A stretch of 64,000 nt of DNA, taken from JBMHDW01 sp049889175 (GTDB taxonomy: Bacteria > Pseudomonadota > Gammaproteobacteria > Comchoanobacterales > Comchoanobacteraceae). Under the pieces are notes generated by a model. The model saw only the letters and a program-made list of their open reading frames with translations, did not search any database and had not been told where the DNA came from. Positions 1 to 8,426 of this stretch are shown piece after piece (position 1 is the first letter of the stretch; every line of letters starts with the position of its first letter). The position numbers and the translations under genes are program-made. The stretch spans positions 1 through 64,000 of the forward strand of contig JBMHDW010000013.1 in NCBI GenBank assembly GCA_049889175.1, in the 5' to 3' direction.

Positions 1-1337
1 ATAATATTGTTAAACTTAATAATAAAAATCCTAACTTGAGCACCCACATCCCCTTGCTCTGCTGCTTTTTGATACCAAATTACCGCTTGAGATAAGTCTT
101 GTACCACTCCTTGACCATTTTCATACATCAATCCTAGATTGGTCTGCGCTACTGCATCACCTTGGTTAGCTGCTTTTTCATACCATTTGGCTGCTTCTAA
201 GAAGTTTTGAGCCACTCCTTGACCCTTTTGATACATCAATCCTAGATTGTTCTGCGCTACTGCATCACCTTGGTTAGCTGCTTTTTCATACCATTTGGCT
301 GCTTCTAAGAAGTTTTGAGCCACTCCTTGACCTTGAATATACATCGATCCTAGATTGGTCTGCGCTAATGCATCACCTTGGTTAGCTGCTTTTTCATACC
401 ATTTGGCTGCTTCTAAGAAGTCTTGAGCCACTCCTTGACCATTTTGATACATCACTCCTAGATTGGTCTTAGCTTCAGCAAGACCTTTATCCGCTGCTTT
501 TTTAAACAACTCCAACGCTTTATTGGAGTTTTGGTCCACTCCTTGACCCTTTTGATACATAACTCCTAGATTGGTCTGCGCTACTGCAACACCTTGGTTA
601 GCTGCTTTTTCATACCATTTAGCTGCTTCTAAGAAGTCTTTAGCCACTCCTTGACCATTTTCATACATTAATCCTAGATTGTTCTGCGCTACTGCAACAC
701 CTTGGTAAGCTGCTTTTTCAAACAACTTAAACGCTTTAGAGGAGTCTTGAGCCACTCCTTGACCTTGAATATACAACACGCCTAGATTATTCTGAGCACC
801 TGGATAATTTTGCGCTGCTGCATTTTTAAACAACTCAAACGCTTTAGAGGAGTCTTGCTCCACTCCTTGACCCTTTTGATACATCACGCCTAGACTGGTT
901 ATAGCTTCAGCAAGCCCTTGATTTGCTGCTTTTTTAAACCAACTTACCGCTTGAGATAAGTCTTGTGCCACTTCTTCACCAATTTGATACATCACGCCTA
1001 GATTATACTGTGACTTGGCAAAACCTTTGTCTGCAGAAAGTTGATACCACTTTGTAGCTTCATTTATATTTTTGGATACACCATTACCTTCGTAATACAG
1101 AGAGGCTAATTCAAAGGCTGCTTCCCCTGTTCTATCTTCTATTGCTTCTTCATGTAATTTTGTTATTTTATCATTACTTGGTACAACTATTTCAAGTTTT
1201 TCATCTCGAGAGCTAGTGTTCAATGCCTTTTCCGATTGAAGCTCTATTTTTGATAAGCTAACACCACTAATCTGATCACCTGCATTACCTGATCCCCATA
1301 ACAACATCAGCATAATTACTGTACAATATCTCATCAT
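1..1337 (-). CDS. Sel1-repeat secreted protein, 3' end outside window
   Basis: An open reading frame of 445 codons runs from an ATG pair at 1337/1334 to the window edge without a stop. The N-terminus is a Sec signal peptide (MMRYCTVIMLMLLWGSGNA), followed by a linker of about 60 residues and ten Sel1-like repeats of 36 residues with the pattern A-x-Q-x-N-L-G-x-M-Y and W-Y-x-K-A-A-x-Q-G. Sel1 repeats form alpha-solenoids that bind partner proteins, so a periplasmic or secreted adaptor role is likely; no catalytic motif is visible. The Shine-Dalgarno GGAG lies 5 nt before the second ATG (1334), which is the better start. After the tenth repeat the reading turns into IFIIKFNNI, unlike Sel1, so the repeat array may end or be damaged at the window edge. 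Paralogue of the gene at 1645-3681. Confidence 0.85.
   Translation of the reverse strand, partial: MMRYCTVIMLMLLWGSGNAGDQISGVSLSKIELQSEKALNTSSRDEKLEIVVPSNDKITKLHEEAIEDRTGEAAFELASLYYEGNGVSKNINEATKWYQLSADKGFAKSQYNLGVMYQIGEEVAQDLSQAVSWFKKAANQGLAEAITSLGVMYQKGQGVEQDSSKAFELFKNAAAQNYPGAQNNLGVLYIQGQGVAQDSSKAFKLFEKAAYQGVAVAQNNLGLMYENGQGVAKDFLEAAKWYEKAANQGVAVAQTNLGVMYQKGQGVDQNSNKALELFKKAADKGLAEAKTNLGVMYQNGQGVAQDFLEAAKWYEKAANQGDALAQTNLGSMYIQGQGVAQNFLEAAKWYEKAANQGDAVAQNNLGLMYQKGQGVAQNFLEAAKWYEKAANQGDAVAQTNLGLMYENGQGVVQDLSQAVIWYQKAAEQGDVGAQVRIFIIKFNNI
109..760 (-). repeat. 108-bp near-identical tandem coding repeats
   Basis: Within the Sel1 gene the same DNA string (for example gcttctaagaag at 193, 301, 409 and 625) recurs at exactly 108 bp or a multiple of it, matching the 36-residue protein repeat. 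Several units differ by only a few bases over the whole period, so the array expanded recently and could change copy number by slippage or recombination. Confidence 0.85.
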
Positions 1338-1530
1338 TACTCCTTGTCTTTATTATGTTATAGTACAAAATATTATTAAAGACATGATTTTAATGCGTTA
1401 ATATATCATCAAGACTACATTATACTGACAACAAAGCATTTATTTTGACTATTTAAATGACGCTATAAATGCTCATACCAGTCAAGATTGAACGTTGTCT
1501 TAAACCAACTTATAATGCTGCTCTCTTTTT
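1338..1530 (-). repeat. Duplicated Sel1 leader segment, copy 1
   Basis: The segment upstream of the first Sel1 gene matches 3682-3905 with substitutions and a few indels. Shared strings include ttatgttatagtacaaaa just upstream of the start codon and ttgaacgttgtcttaaa farther out. Both copies join the ribosome-binding site of a Sel1 gene to the eroded C-terminal end of another Sel1-type gene, so the unit that was duplicated spans gene end, leader and gene start. Confidence 0.75.
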
Positions 1531-1619
1531 TATTCAGCGCCTCAAGCCGATCTTGGGTAACCTCATGTCTTTGATCTGCTGCTCTTGTAAACGACTCAAT
1601 AGCTTTGCAACCACTTGCA
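1463..1619 (-). pseudogene. Eroded C-terminal fragment of a Sel1-type gene
   Basis: On the minus strand, translation gives a Sel1-like CKAIESFTRAADQ, then DRLEALNKKES, then SWFKTTFNLDWYEHL and a TAG stop at 1463-1465. A stop lies just upstream in frame and no start or repeat array precedes it, so this is a relict 3' end. The equivalent fragment at 3798-4003 shares QD-x-L-x-x-LNKK and FKTTFN, showing that an ancestral Sel1 protein had this C-terminal tail. Confidence 0.6.
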
Positions 1620-1644
1620 GTCTAAATTCAAAAATTCTTTACCA

Positions 1645-3681
1645 CTAATCATGATTTTCAATCATGAAACTCATGAATTCATCTTTATTTTGCTCATAGC
1701 CTTTCATGAATATTTTGGCTGGTGATATTTTATCTTCGTGATCTTTTATAAAATCATTATCCTCAATCAATAATTCAAATGTTTTAATAAAATCAATGTC
1801 TACCATGACACCATTTGATACCAATATCATACCTACCACATGTTTTTCTTTGTCTAAACTTGGATCAGATAATACTTCATAAAATTTCAACAGATCAGGC
1901 TCTTCAGCATCTAAGTATATTCTACTCAGATCTTGCTGTGCAACAACATCACCTTGTTCTGCTGCTTTTCCTAACCAGTAGATCGCCTCTCCTAAATTTT
2001 CATTTACTCCATCACCATTTTGATACATCAACCCTAGAAAATACTGAGCTTCTGGATGATTGCTTTTCGCTGCTGCTTGATACCACTTAAATGCATCATC
2101 GTAATTTAAGTCTACTACGTCTCCAATATAGTAAATATTTGCAAGTTCTAATTGTGCTGGCAAATAATCTTGATTTGCTGCTTTTTCATACCATTCAATT
2201 GCATTATCGATGTTTGGTTCTACTCCAAATCCATCAAAGTACATATTTGCAAGTTCTGCTTGTGCTGGGGCATCTCCTTGTATCGCCGCTTTTTTAAACC
2301 AAATAAACGCATCTTTATAATGCCTACCTTCAAAATACAACATCGCTTGATTAAATATAGCATCATTATCTACATAGGTATTTATATCTGGTTTTTTTTC
2401 GTAAGTCGCTTTTATGGATAACTTTTTATTTTTTTCAATAATTTCATTTTTTCTAAAGGTATATTCCCAGGTGTATCTGCTAGAAGATTTGCAATGATCA
2501 TTATTAAAATATACATGATATTTTTCAACAGCTTCATGATAGTTACCAGTTTCTACCAAAAGATTCGCATAATCAGGTAAAATATCATCACATAACGCGT
2601 CATTATATTCTTCTAAAGCGTCATTATTACCTTCATCATATGCTATATCGTAGGCTTTTTCATACCACTCCAGGGCTTTGTCGATATTCTTTTGTACGCC
2701 ATCACCAGCTTCATAACATTTAGCGACAGAATGCATTGAGTCAAAATTTCCTTGATTTGCTGCTTTTTTATACCACTCGAACGCTTTACCGAAATCTTGA
2801 GCCACTCCTTCACCTGTATCATAAATTTCACCAAGATAGTTCATGGCTCCAGTGTGACCTTGATTAGCTGCTTCTTGAAGCCACTTCAACACTTTGTTAA
2901 TATCTAAATCTGCTGATTCACGATCTAGATATATTTGTCCAAGTTTCATTTGTGCTTCTGTATTACCTAACTCTGCTGCTTTTTGAAGCCACTTGACCGC
3001 TTCGTTAATATCCTCGTCTGATGCTTCACCACCCCCTATCATTTCTGAAAGTTTAAATTGTGCTTCTGCATAACCTAACTCTGCTGCTTTCTTATAAAAG
3101 GTTATTAAAGGTATTCCTAAGCTTTCTAACTGATCCAAATGCTTGTCTACGTACCTGAATTGCTCTTCTGAAAAATCCTGTTCTACAACTAATTTAATCC
3201 ACTCTGTAGGATCTTCAAAAATTAACTTTATATTGTTGTCATTTTTAAAATAATTAGAATATATTTTAATCATTCGGTCTTTAGTCTCACCAGAGCGATC
3301 ATTTCCTCGATAATATGACTTAATAACATATAGATCCTCGTATTCTCTTGCCAAATCATAGTCCTTGTTTACACTATCAGTATTCCATTCTAATGCTCTA
3401 ATCAAATACTCCTCAGTATCTTCATCAAAATTGAAAAAATACTGCCTACCAAGAAGAAATGCCTTCTCGCCTGTTTCATCATCTCTTGCTTCTTGATGTA
3501 ACGCCTCGATCTCTTCTGCTTTTAGTAGTGATGTTAAGTCTATGTCATTGGTATCCTCTAAATGACCTGAAGAAGTAGGCTTTGTGCTCCCCTCTACTAA
3601 ATCAATACCACTATTATGATCACCTGCATTACCTGATCCCCATAACAACATCAAGATCAACGCTATAGAATATCTCATCAT
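1645..3681 (-). CDS. Sel1-repeat secreted protein, 678 aa
   Basis: The signal peptide (MMRYSIALILMLLWGSGNA, cleavage probably before GD) is almost the same as in the neighbouring Sel1 gene. About eight Sel1 repeats follow: four at roughly residues 190-340, a less regular central helical part with several cysteines, and four more at roughly 440-600, then a non-repeat tail rich in Asp and Glu. Function is probably protein-protein binding after export; similar proteins in intracellular gammaproteobacteria act in host interaction, but nothing here shows that directly. The repeats are far more divergent than in the paralogue at 1-1337, so it is the older or less recombining copy. Shine-Dalgarno GGAG is 2 nt before the first ATG and 5 nt before the second (3678), so the second ATG may be the true start. 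Confidence 0.88.
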   Translation of the reverse strand: MMRYSIALILMLLWGSGNAGDHNSGIDLVEGSTKPTSSGHLEDTNDIDLTSLLKAEEIEALHQEARDDETGEKAFLLGRQYFFNFDEDTEEYLIRALEWNTDSVNKDYDLAREYEDLYVIKSYYRGNDRSGETKDRMIKIYSNYFKNDNNIKLIFEDPTEWIKLVVEQDFSEEQFRYVDKHLDQLESLGIPLITFYKKAAELGYAEAQFKLSEMIGGGEASDEDINEAVKWLQKAAELGNTEAQMKLGQIYLDRESADLDINKVLKWLQEAANQGHTGAMNYLGEIYDTGEGVAQDFGKAFEWYKKAANQGNFDSMHSVAKCYEAGDGVQKNIDKALEWYEKAYDIAYDEGNNDALEEYNDALCDDILPDYANLLVETGNYHEAVEKYHVYFNNDHCKSSSRYTWEYTFRKNEIIEKNKKLSIKATYEKKPDINTYVDNDAIFNQAMLYFEGRHYKDAFIWFKKAAIQGDAPAQAELANMYFDGFGVEPNIDNAIEWYEKAANQDYLPAQLELANIYYIGDVVDLNYDDAFKWYQAAAKSNHPEAQYFLGLMYQNGDGVNENLGEAIYWLGKAAEQGDVVAQQDLSRIYLDAEEPDLLKFYEVLSDPSLDKEKHVVGMILVSNGVMVDIDFIKTFELLIEDNDFIKDHEDKISPAKIFMKGYEQNKDEFMSFMIENHD

Positions 3682-3905
3682 TACTCCTTGTTTTGATTAT
3701 GTTATAGTACAAAACCTTATTAAATACATGATTTTATTTATTAATAGACAATGTAGACTACATTACATAGACAACAAACCATTCATTCCAACCGTCTTAA
3801 TAACACGGTAAATGCTCAAACTAGTCAATATTGAACGTTGTCTTAAATCAACTTATAATACTATTAAACACAATAATAAAACCGCTGTCTTTTTTATTCA
3901 GCTCA
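3682..3905 (-). repeat. Duplicated Sel1 leader segment, copy 2
   Basis: Homologous to 1338-1530, with an extra stretch near 3855-3885 (ctattaaacacaataataaa) absent from copy 1. It includes the region just upstream of the 678-aa Sel1 gene, so both genes probably inherited the same promoter, although I cannot point to a convincing -35/-10 pair. Confidence 0.7.
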
Positions 3906-4003
3906 TCAAGCTGATCTTGACCCTGCTCATACCCTTGCTCAGCTGCTTTTTGGTAACAATTCATAACTTGAATAAATTCTTACTCCATTCCTTTAACATA
4001 TGG
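3798..4003 (-). pseudogene. Eroded C-terminal fragment of a Sel1-type gene, second copy
   Basis: Minus-strand translation reads YVKGME, stop, EFIQVMNCYQKAAEQGYEQ, then QDQLDELNKKDS and, after a TGA, FKTTFNID, TAG, FEHL. The stops at the two positions where the fragment at 1463-1619 has Trp (SWF and DWY) and the stop after the first half-repeat show that it is no longer coding. Confidence 0.6.
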
Positions 4004-4204
4004 ACTAAGCGACTTATAAACTTCTAAAATCATTACCAAATATTTGATTCCACGCACAACTTGGAGCTTTATAAATAAGATTGTTGGGCCTTCTTAGAAA
4101 GATAATATGGAAAAATTAAATAATGTGCTATTCTACGCCAAATATAATCTTAAAAAAGTCACATCCGATGAAATCGTAAAGTATTTTAGTAAGATATGAG
4201 GCAA

Positions 4205-4861
4205 TCAATCCATAACAAGTCTGAACATTTCAATGTCTTTATTGAGTTCATCAATATCAATTAATGACTTAGATGGGACGATAAATAAACATTGACGTCC
4301 ACACTGCTTTTCACGTTTAACATACTTCTCTACATAGTGGTAAAAAGGCCGATCAATATAATCATCAAATATAATTCTTGTTCCTTCTTCAGCATACTTT
4401 AGGCTTGTTAAAAAACAACATACCCTGAATCTTCCATCTACTAAAATGAGTTCGGGTTTCTCCTTTTGTCTCCAAATAAAGTCTGTATAGTCATTAAAGT
4501 TATCCTTCCTTTCGTAACTTACTGGACGACCTCATCCGCCAACAACACCCACGTTAACATACTGAATATTGAGTCTGTCACTGGTATTTGGGTTGTTATT
4601 TTTTACCTTATCTACCCATTCATCAGATGTATCAACTGCTATCACATTAGCGGAAGAATGATTAAGAACCCACTTCGTTGATTGACCACAACCATACTCA
4701 CCATATAAGCCCACGTGCCTCATTTCATCTTTAAACAAGGAATCATCTCCATCAAATAGACGATTAGGATCCTTTTTTATTTTGTGTCTCTGTGCTTTTT
4801 TCTTAATTTTTTGAAAAAGCAGTCGTATTTTTTTACCCATACAAACAATTTCCATATACAA
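4205..4861 (-). pseudogene. Methyltransferase-like gene interrupted by one in-frame TGA
   Basis: One reading frame runs from ATG 4861 (or the internal ATG before GKKIRLLF) to TGA at 4205-4207, 218 codons, broken only by a TGA at 4532-4534. Before the break are a Lys-rich N-terminus and a Rossmann-like glycine motif, GLYGEYGCGQSTKW, followed by VIAVDTSDEW, typical of SAM-dependent methyltransferase motif I and the acidic residue after beta-2. After the break the frame continues as GRPVSYERKDNF, then LILVDGRFRVCC and IIFDDYIDR. The lost residue sits in GG-stop-GRP, where related proteins would be expected to have Trp, so TGG to TGA is the simplest explanation. Either a recent pseudogene or two protein pieces. 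Substrate unknown. Confidence 0.65.
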
Positions 4862-4995
4862 TTAAGTATATTATTGAATAAATTCTATTTGATTTCAAAC
4901 TCTAAAAAAATTATTCGGATTTTTTTAACCAAACTACAAGATAAAGTACATACCGACCGAAATCATGAGTACAACCTTATAAATAGACAAAAATT

Positions 4996-6072
4996 TTAGA
5001 TTATTTCAGAATCCTGATGACTTTTTTCATCCTGAATCTGCCATTGATCCAATATCTGATCGATTATATTTGTATCTTCTTGAAGATCTTTTAACACTAA
5101 TACACGCTTTTCTCTTGATGCTACATGCTGTATATCTTCTAACCATGATAATAATAACTCAGAGCTCCACTCAGCTTGGGCTATCATGTCTGCCCCATCT
5201 CGTGCCACCAACCACTCTGCATTTAAATGTTGATGATTTAAAGCCGATGTTGGTAAAGGAATGAATAATGCAGGTTTTAACATTTGAATGCACTCAGATA
5301 TTGTCATTGCACCTGAGCGAGCAATAACGACATCAGCCCATTGGTATGCCGATGCCATATCATTGATAAACGAAATAACATTTACATCATGATTCGATTG
5401 CTCATAAATAGATTTTACGGTAGAAACCTCACCACTTCCACATTGATGATAAATGGATAGCGGTTGCTTAATATCATTGGCTAACGATGCTGAAACATGC
5501 TGATTTAAAAACTGAGCACCTTGTGAGCCACCCACAATTAATATCCGTAAAGGACCTGTGTGTTTGGTTATGGCATCTTGAGCTGTAAATCGCTGAGGGT
5601 TGCCCATGATGGTAACATTAGGTAATGCGGTACCCTCAAATGCCGCAAAACAATGCTCTGCCCATTGACTAATGATTTTATTGGCTTGACCTGGAATAAC
5701 GTTTTGTTCATGAAGACTTAAATTGATTTTTAAAGCTCTAGCTGCTAGTGCTGCAGGTAATGAAATAAAACCACCCATAACCAACACACGATTAACGCCA
5801 TTTTTTTTAAAATAAATCACGCATAATACAGTTGCTATAATCAATTTCAATGGCCATAAATAACGACCAAAACGCCCTTTTTTACCATAGAAGTTTAATC
5901 CCAAATATGACCAACCTAATGGCTTTACTTTTTCCAAAGACATGCCCTGATGAGTTCCCACCCAACTAATGGTAAATCCTCGCTGCTCTAAACCCTGACC
6001 AATACTTATGCCTGGAAAAATATGACCGCCAGTTCCTGCTGCCGCTATTGCAATATGATGTTTAGTTTTCAT
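4996..6072 (-). CDS. murG: MurG, lipid II synthase (GlcNAc transferase)
   Basis: MurG transfers GlcNAc from UDP-GlcNAc to lipid I on the inner face of the cytoplasmic membrane, giving lipid II. The 358-aa protein has the family N-terminus with GTGGHIFPG at residues 13-21 and the donor-site region with GGSQGAQ, IARSGAMTISE and PLPTSALNHQ. The start at 6072 is chosen because GGAG lies 4 nt upstream; a longer in-frame reading to 6111 would extend into ftsW. The gene overlaps the end of ftsW by about 11 nt, consistent with translational coupling. It is the last gene of the dcw operon here: a non-conserved, decayed region follows, not murC. Confidence 0.97.
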   Translation of the reverse strand: MKTKHHIAIAAAGTGGHIFPGISIGQGLEQRGFTISWVGTHQGMSLEKVKPLGWSYLGLNFYGKKGRFGRYLWPLKLIIATVLCVIYFKKNGVNRVLVMGGFISLPAALAARALKINLSLHEQNVIPGQANKIISQWAEHCFAAFEGTALPNVTIMGNPQRFTAQDAITKHTGPLRILIVGGSQGAQFLNQHVSASLANDIKQPLSIYHQCGSGEVSTVKSIYEQSNHDVNVISFINDMASAYQWADVVIARSGAMTISECIQMLKPALFIPLPTSALNHQHLNAEWLVARDGADMIAQAEWSSELLLSWLEDIQHVASREKRVLVLKDLQEDTNIIDQILDQWQIQDEKSHQDSEII

Positions 6073-7168
6073 TGTGCTCCTTAATGGTTCTAAAAACCAG
6101 CCCCATGGCAATACAACTAATAATTAAGCTGCTCCCACCATAACTGATAAAAGGTAACGTAATGCCTTTAGTTGGCAATAGACCGAGATTAACTGAAACA
6201 TTGATAATGCCCTGTATGGAAAACCAAAAACCAATACCCATGCATAATAAATAACCAAAGATATCATCATATGCCAAAGCACGCCGTCCAGTCTGTAAAA
6301 TCAACATAATGAGAAAGACAAATAACATTAAAAACGCAATAGCCATCATCAATCCGCCCTCTTCTGTCATCACCGCAAAAAGGAAATCAGTGTGCGCCTC
6401 AGGCAAATAAAACTGTTTTTGAATGCTATGACCTAAGCCAACACCCAATAAGCCACCATGACCTATGGCCATAAATGCATTCACGATTTGATAACCTTCA
6501 TTGGCTTTATGCTGCCAGGGTGATAGGAAAGCTTTTATACGTTCAATGCGATATGGTTGCGTAAAAGCCAAGGCTGTTAAGGTAGCAACAACAATCCCTG
6601 TTAAAGATAAAAAGTATTTTAATGGCGCTCCAGATATAAATAACATCAATAGCGATACACTGACCAATACCACAACAGAACCCAAATCAGGTTCAGCTAA
6701 AATAAATAATGACATGACAGCAAGAACGACCAATGGCTTGTAAAAAGATGACACATGATACTCCAACATACGATGGTGTTTGCTGATGTAACTCGCCATA
6801 AAAATAATCATTGATAATTTAACAATTTCTGTAACTTGAATATTCAAAAAAGGTAATCTTAACCATCGACTACTGCCTTTGACTGATGTACCAATATGAG
6901 GTATCAAAACCAACACCAACAATATCAATGATAAAGCAATGCCAACATAACTAAATCTTTGCCAAACGCGCAATGGAATCAGAGTCACACCAAACATAAT
7001 CATCAAACCAACTACCCAATAAAGACATTGTTTAAACCATAAAGAATGACCTGATAATAATTGGTAATTTTTGGGATAAACAGCTGAAGCCAGGAAAATC
7101 AACCCTGATGACATCAACAAAATGATCGCCAGAATTAAGTGAAAAGCATTAATATTTGGTATTTTCAT
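6062..7168 (-). CDS. ftsW: FtsW, septal peptidoglycan polymerase (SEDS family)
   Basis: FtsW polymerises lipid II glycan strands at the divisome together with FtsI. The 368-aa protein is almost wholly hydrophobic, with about ten membrane segments, and has the SEDS signatures SSRWLRLPF, AEPDLGS and PFISYGGSS. The start at 7168 is preferred because GAGG lies a few bases upstream; an upstream TTG would only add four residues. It overlaps the end of murD by 20 nt and murG by about 11 nt, so the three are probably coupled. Confidence 0.96.
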   Translation of the reverse strand: MKIPNINAFHLILAIILLMSSGLIFLASAVYPKNYQLLSGHSLWFKQCLYWVVGLMIMFGVTLIPLRVWQRFSYVGIALSLILLVLVLIPHIGTSVKGSSRWLRLPFLNIQVTEIVKLSMIIFMASYISKHHRMLEYHVSSFYKPLVVLAVMSLFILAEPDLGSVVVLVSVSLLMLFISGAPLKYFLSLTGIVVATLTALAFTQPYRIERIKAFLSPWQHKANEGYQIVNAFMAIGHGGLLGVGLGHSIQKQFYLPEAHTDFLFAVMTEEGGLMMAIAFLMLFVFLIMLILQTGRRALAYDDIFGYLLCMGIGFWFSIQGIINVSVNLGLLPTKGITLPFISYGGSSLIISCIAMGLVFRTIKEHNEN

Positions 7169-8426
7169 ACTGCCTCGCAAACGCTAAGAAATAATGGCCT
7201 CGAGCTTCAAAGTTGCTAAATTCATCAAAACTCGCACAGGCTGGTGATAATAAAATAATGGCATTATTCGGTAGATGACTTAATGACTCAAGCGTTGTCT
7301 GCAACGTGTCTTGCATGCGTATCTGAGGGACATCTAGCAAGTGAGCCACACGTTTTTTATCTTGCCCATAACACCATATCTGATCGGGCAATACATCGAA
7401 TGGCCAATCAAAAACTTCTTCCTTAAAAACCCCACCGACCAACCAAAAAATGGGCCGATCATATTGTAAAAATTGACTCAATGCCACCATACATGCAGCC
7501 ACATTGGTCGCCTTAGAGTCATTGACCCACCATCGACCAGAAGGAGATTGCCATACTTGACATCGATGTGGTAACGTCCATTGATCAGTCATAAGATGAG
7601 TTAAAAGCTTTATTCCCAACATGTCAACAAGTGCTACAGCTGCCAATGCATTTATCTGGTCATGATGCCATAAAGCCCCATCCCAACCAGTTAAACGAAG
7701 GTGGTTTTTAAAGACTGCCTGCTCTTGATCATCAAATGTATAAGTGCTTTGAAGATAGGAGAAACTTAAGTCTGAAGACCGCATTAATGCTGCTTGGCTG
7801 TGCTTTAATAGGTTATCCTTCGCACTTTTGTATGCATCAAAGCCTCCATGCCATTCTAAGTGATCTGGCTCAATATTAAGAATAACCGCAACAGTTGCTA
7901 AGGTCGCCTTAAGCCAATAGCACTGGTAACTTGATAACTCTAAGACCCAAACATCAGGATGATCTTGTAACGCATCTAAGAGTGGGTACCCACTATTGCC
8001 CGCCACAATGGCGTGGTATCCAGATTGTCGTAAAATATCCCCGATTATATGACAAGTCGTGGTTTTACCATTGGTACCCGTAACCGCAATCACAGGCTTG
8101 GCATTCAGTGCTGAAAAGATAGCTAACTCTGTTCCAATGATCACTTTTTTTTCAGCTAAAATACTCATCCATGGATGCAACGGTGAAAAACTTGAACTGA
8201 TAAGAACGACAGCCCCCTCAGGAATACCTGAAAGATCTTTTAAAACGGGTTGTTGTGATAATGCCTGCCAACCATCTAGACCCGGTGGCTCAGATCGATC
8301 ATCAATGACCGAAACATCAATATGATGATTCAGACAGAATCTTGCCAGAGCCAAACCTGTTTTTCCTAAACCAAGCACCCAAACATGATGCTGTTCTTTT
8401 AAATGTTCAAGACTAAATACAGACAT
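7149..8426 (-). CDS. murD: MurD, UDP-MurNAc-L-alanine:D-glutamate ligase
   Basis: MurD is the cytoplasmic ATP-dependent ligase that adds D-Glu to UDP-MurNAc-L-Ala. The 425-aa protein has an N-terminal Rossmann-like domain (WVLGLGKTGLALA), the Mur-ligase P-loop GTNGKTTTCH, the conserved ELSSYQ and NIEPDHLEWH motifs, and a C-terminal ligase domain with WVNDSKATN and LLSPACASFDEF. The start at 8426 has AGGA at good spacing; an ATG two codons upstream has the Shine-Dalgarno directly against it. It overlaps mraY by 28 nt. Confidence 0.97.
   Translation of the reverse strand: MSVFSLEHLKEQHHVWVLGLGKTGLALARFCLNHHIDVSVIDDRSEPPGLDGWQALSQQPVLKDLSGIPEGAVVLISSSFSPLHPWMSILAEKKVIIGTELAIFSALNAKPVIAVTGTNGKTTTCHIIGDILRQSGYHAIVAGNSGYPLLDALQDHPDVWVLELSSYQCYWLKATLATVAVILNIEPDHLEWHGGFDAYKSAKDNLLKHSQAALMRSSDLSFSYLQSTYTFDDQEQAVFKNHLRLTGWDGALWHHDQINALAAVALVDMLGIKLLTHLMTDQWTLPHRCQVWQSPSGRWWVNDSKATNVAACMVALSQFLQYDRPIFWLVGGVFKEEVFDWPFDVLPDQIWCYGQDKKRVAHLLDVPQIRMQDTLQTTLESLSHLPNNAIILLSPACASFDEFSNFEARGHYFLAFARQYENTKY

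Noticed and set aside
109..760. Regular repeats resembling a CRISPR or satellite array
   Set aside because: The period is 108 bp without distinct spacers and the whole array is an open Sel1-coding frame.
4127..4198. A small plus-strand reading of 23-31 codons before the methyltransferase-like gene
   Set aside because: No ribosome site, no recognisable pattern and surrounded by decayed sequence.
3798..4861. UGA (and UAG) at Trp positions suggested a recoded genetic code
   Set aside because: Dozens of core genes in the window use TGG for Trp and end correctly at TGA (for example hemH and valS); the odd stops lie only in decaying accessory sequence.
6062..7180. Longer ftsW starting at an upstream TTG (7180)
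   Set aside because: GAGG lies a few bases before the ATG at 7168 and the extra four residues have no support.
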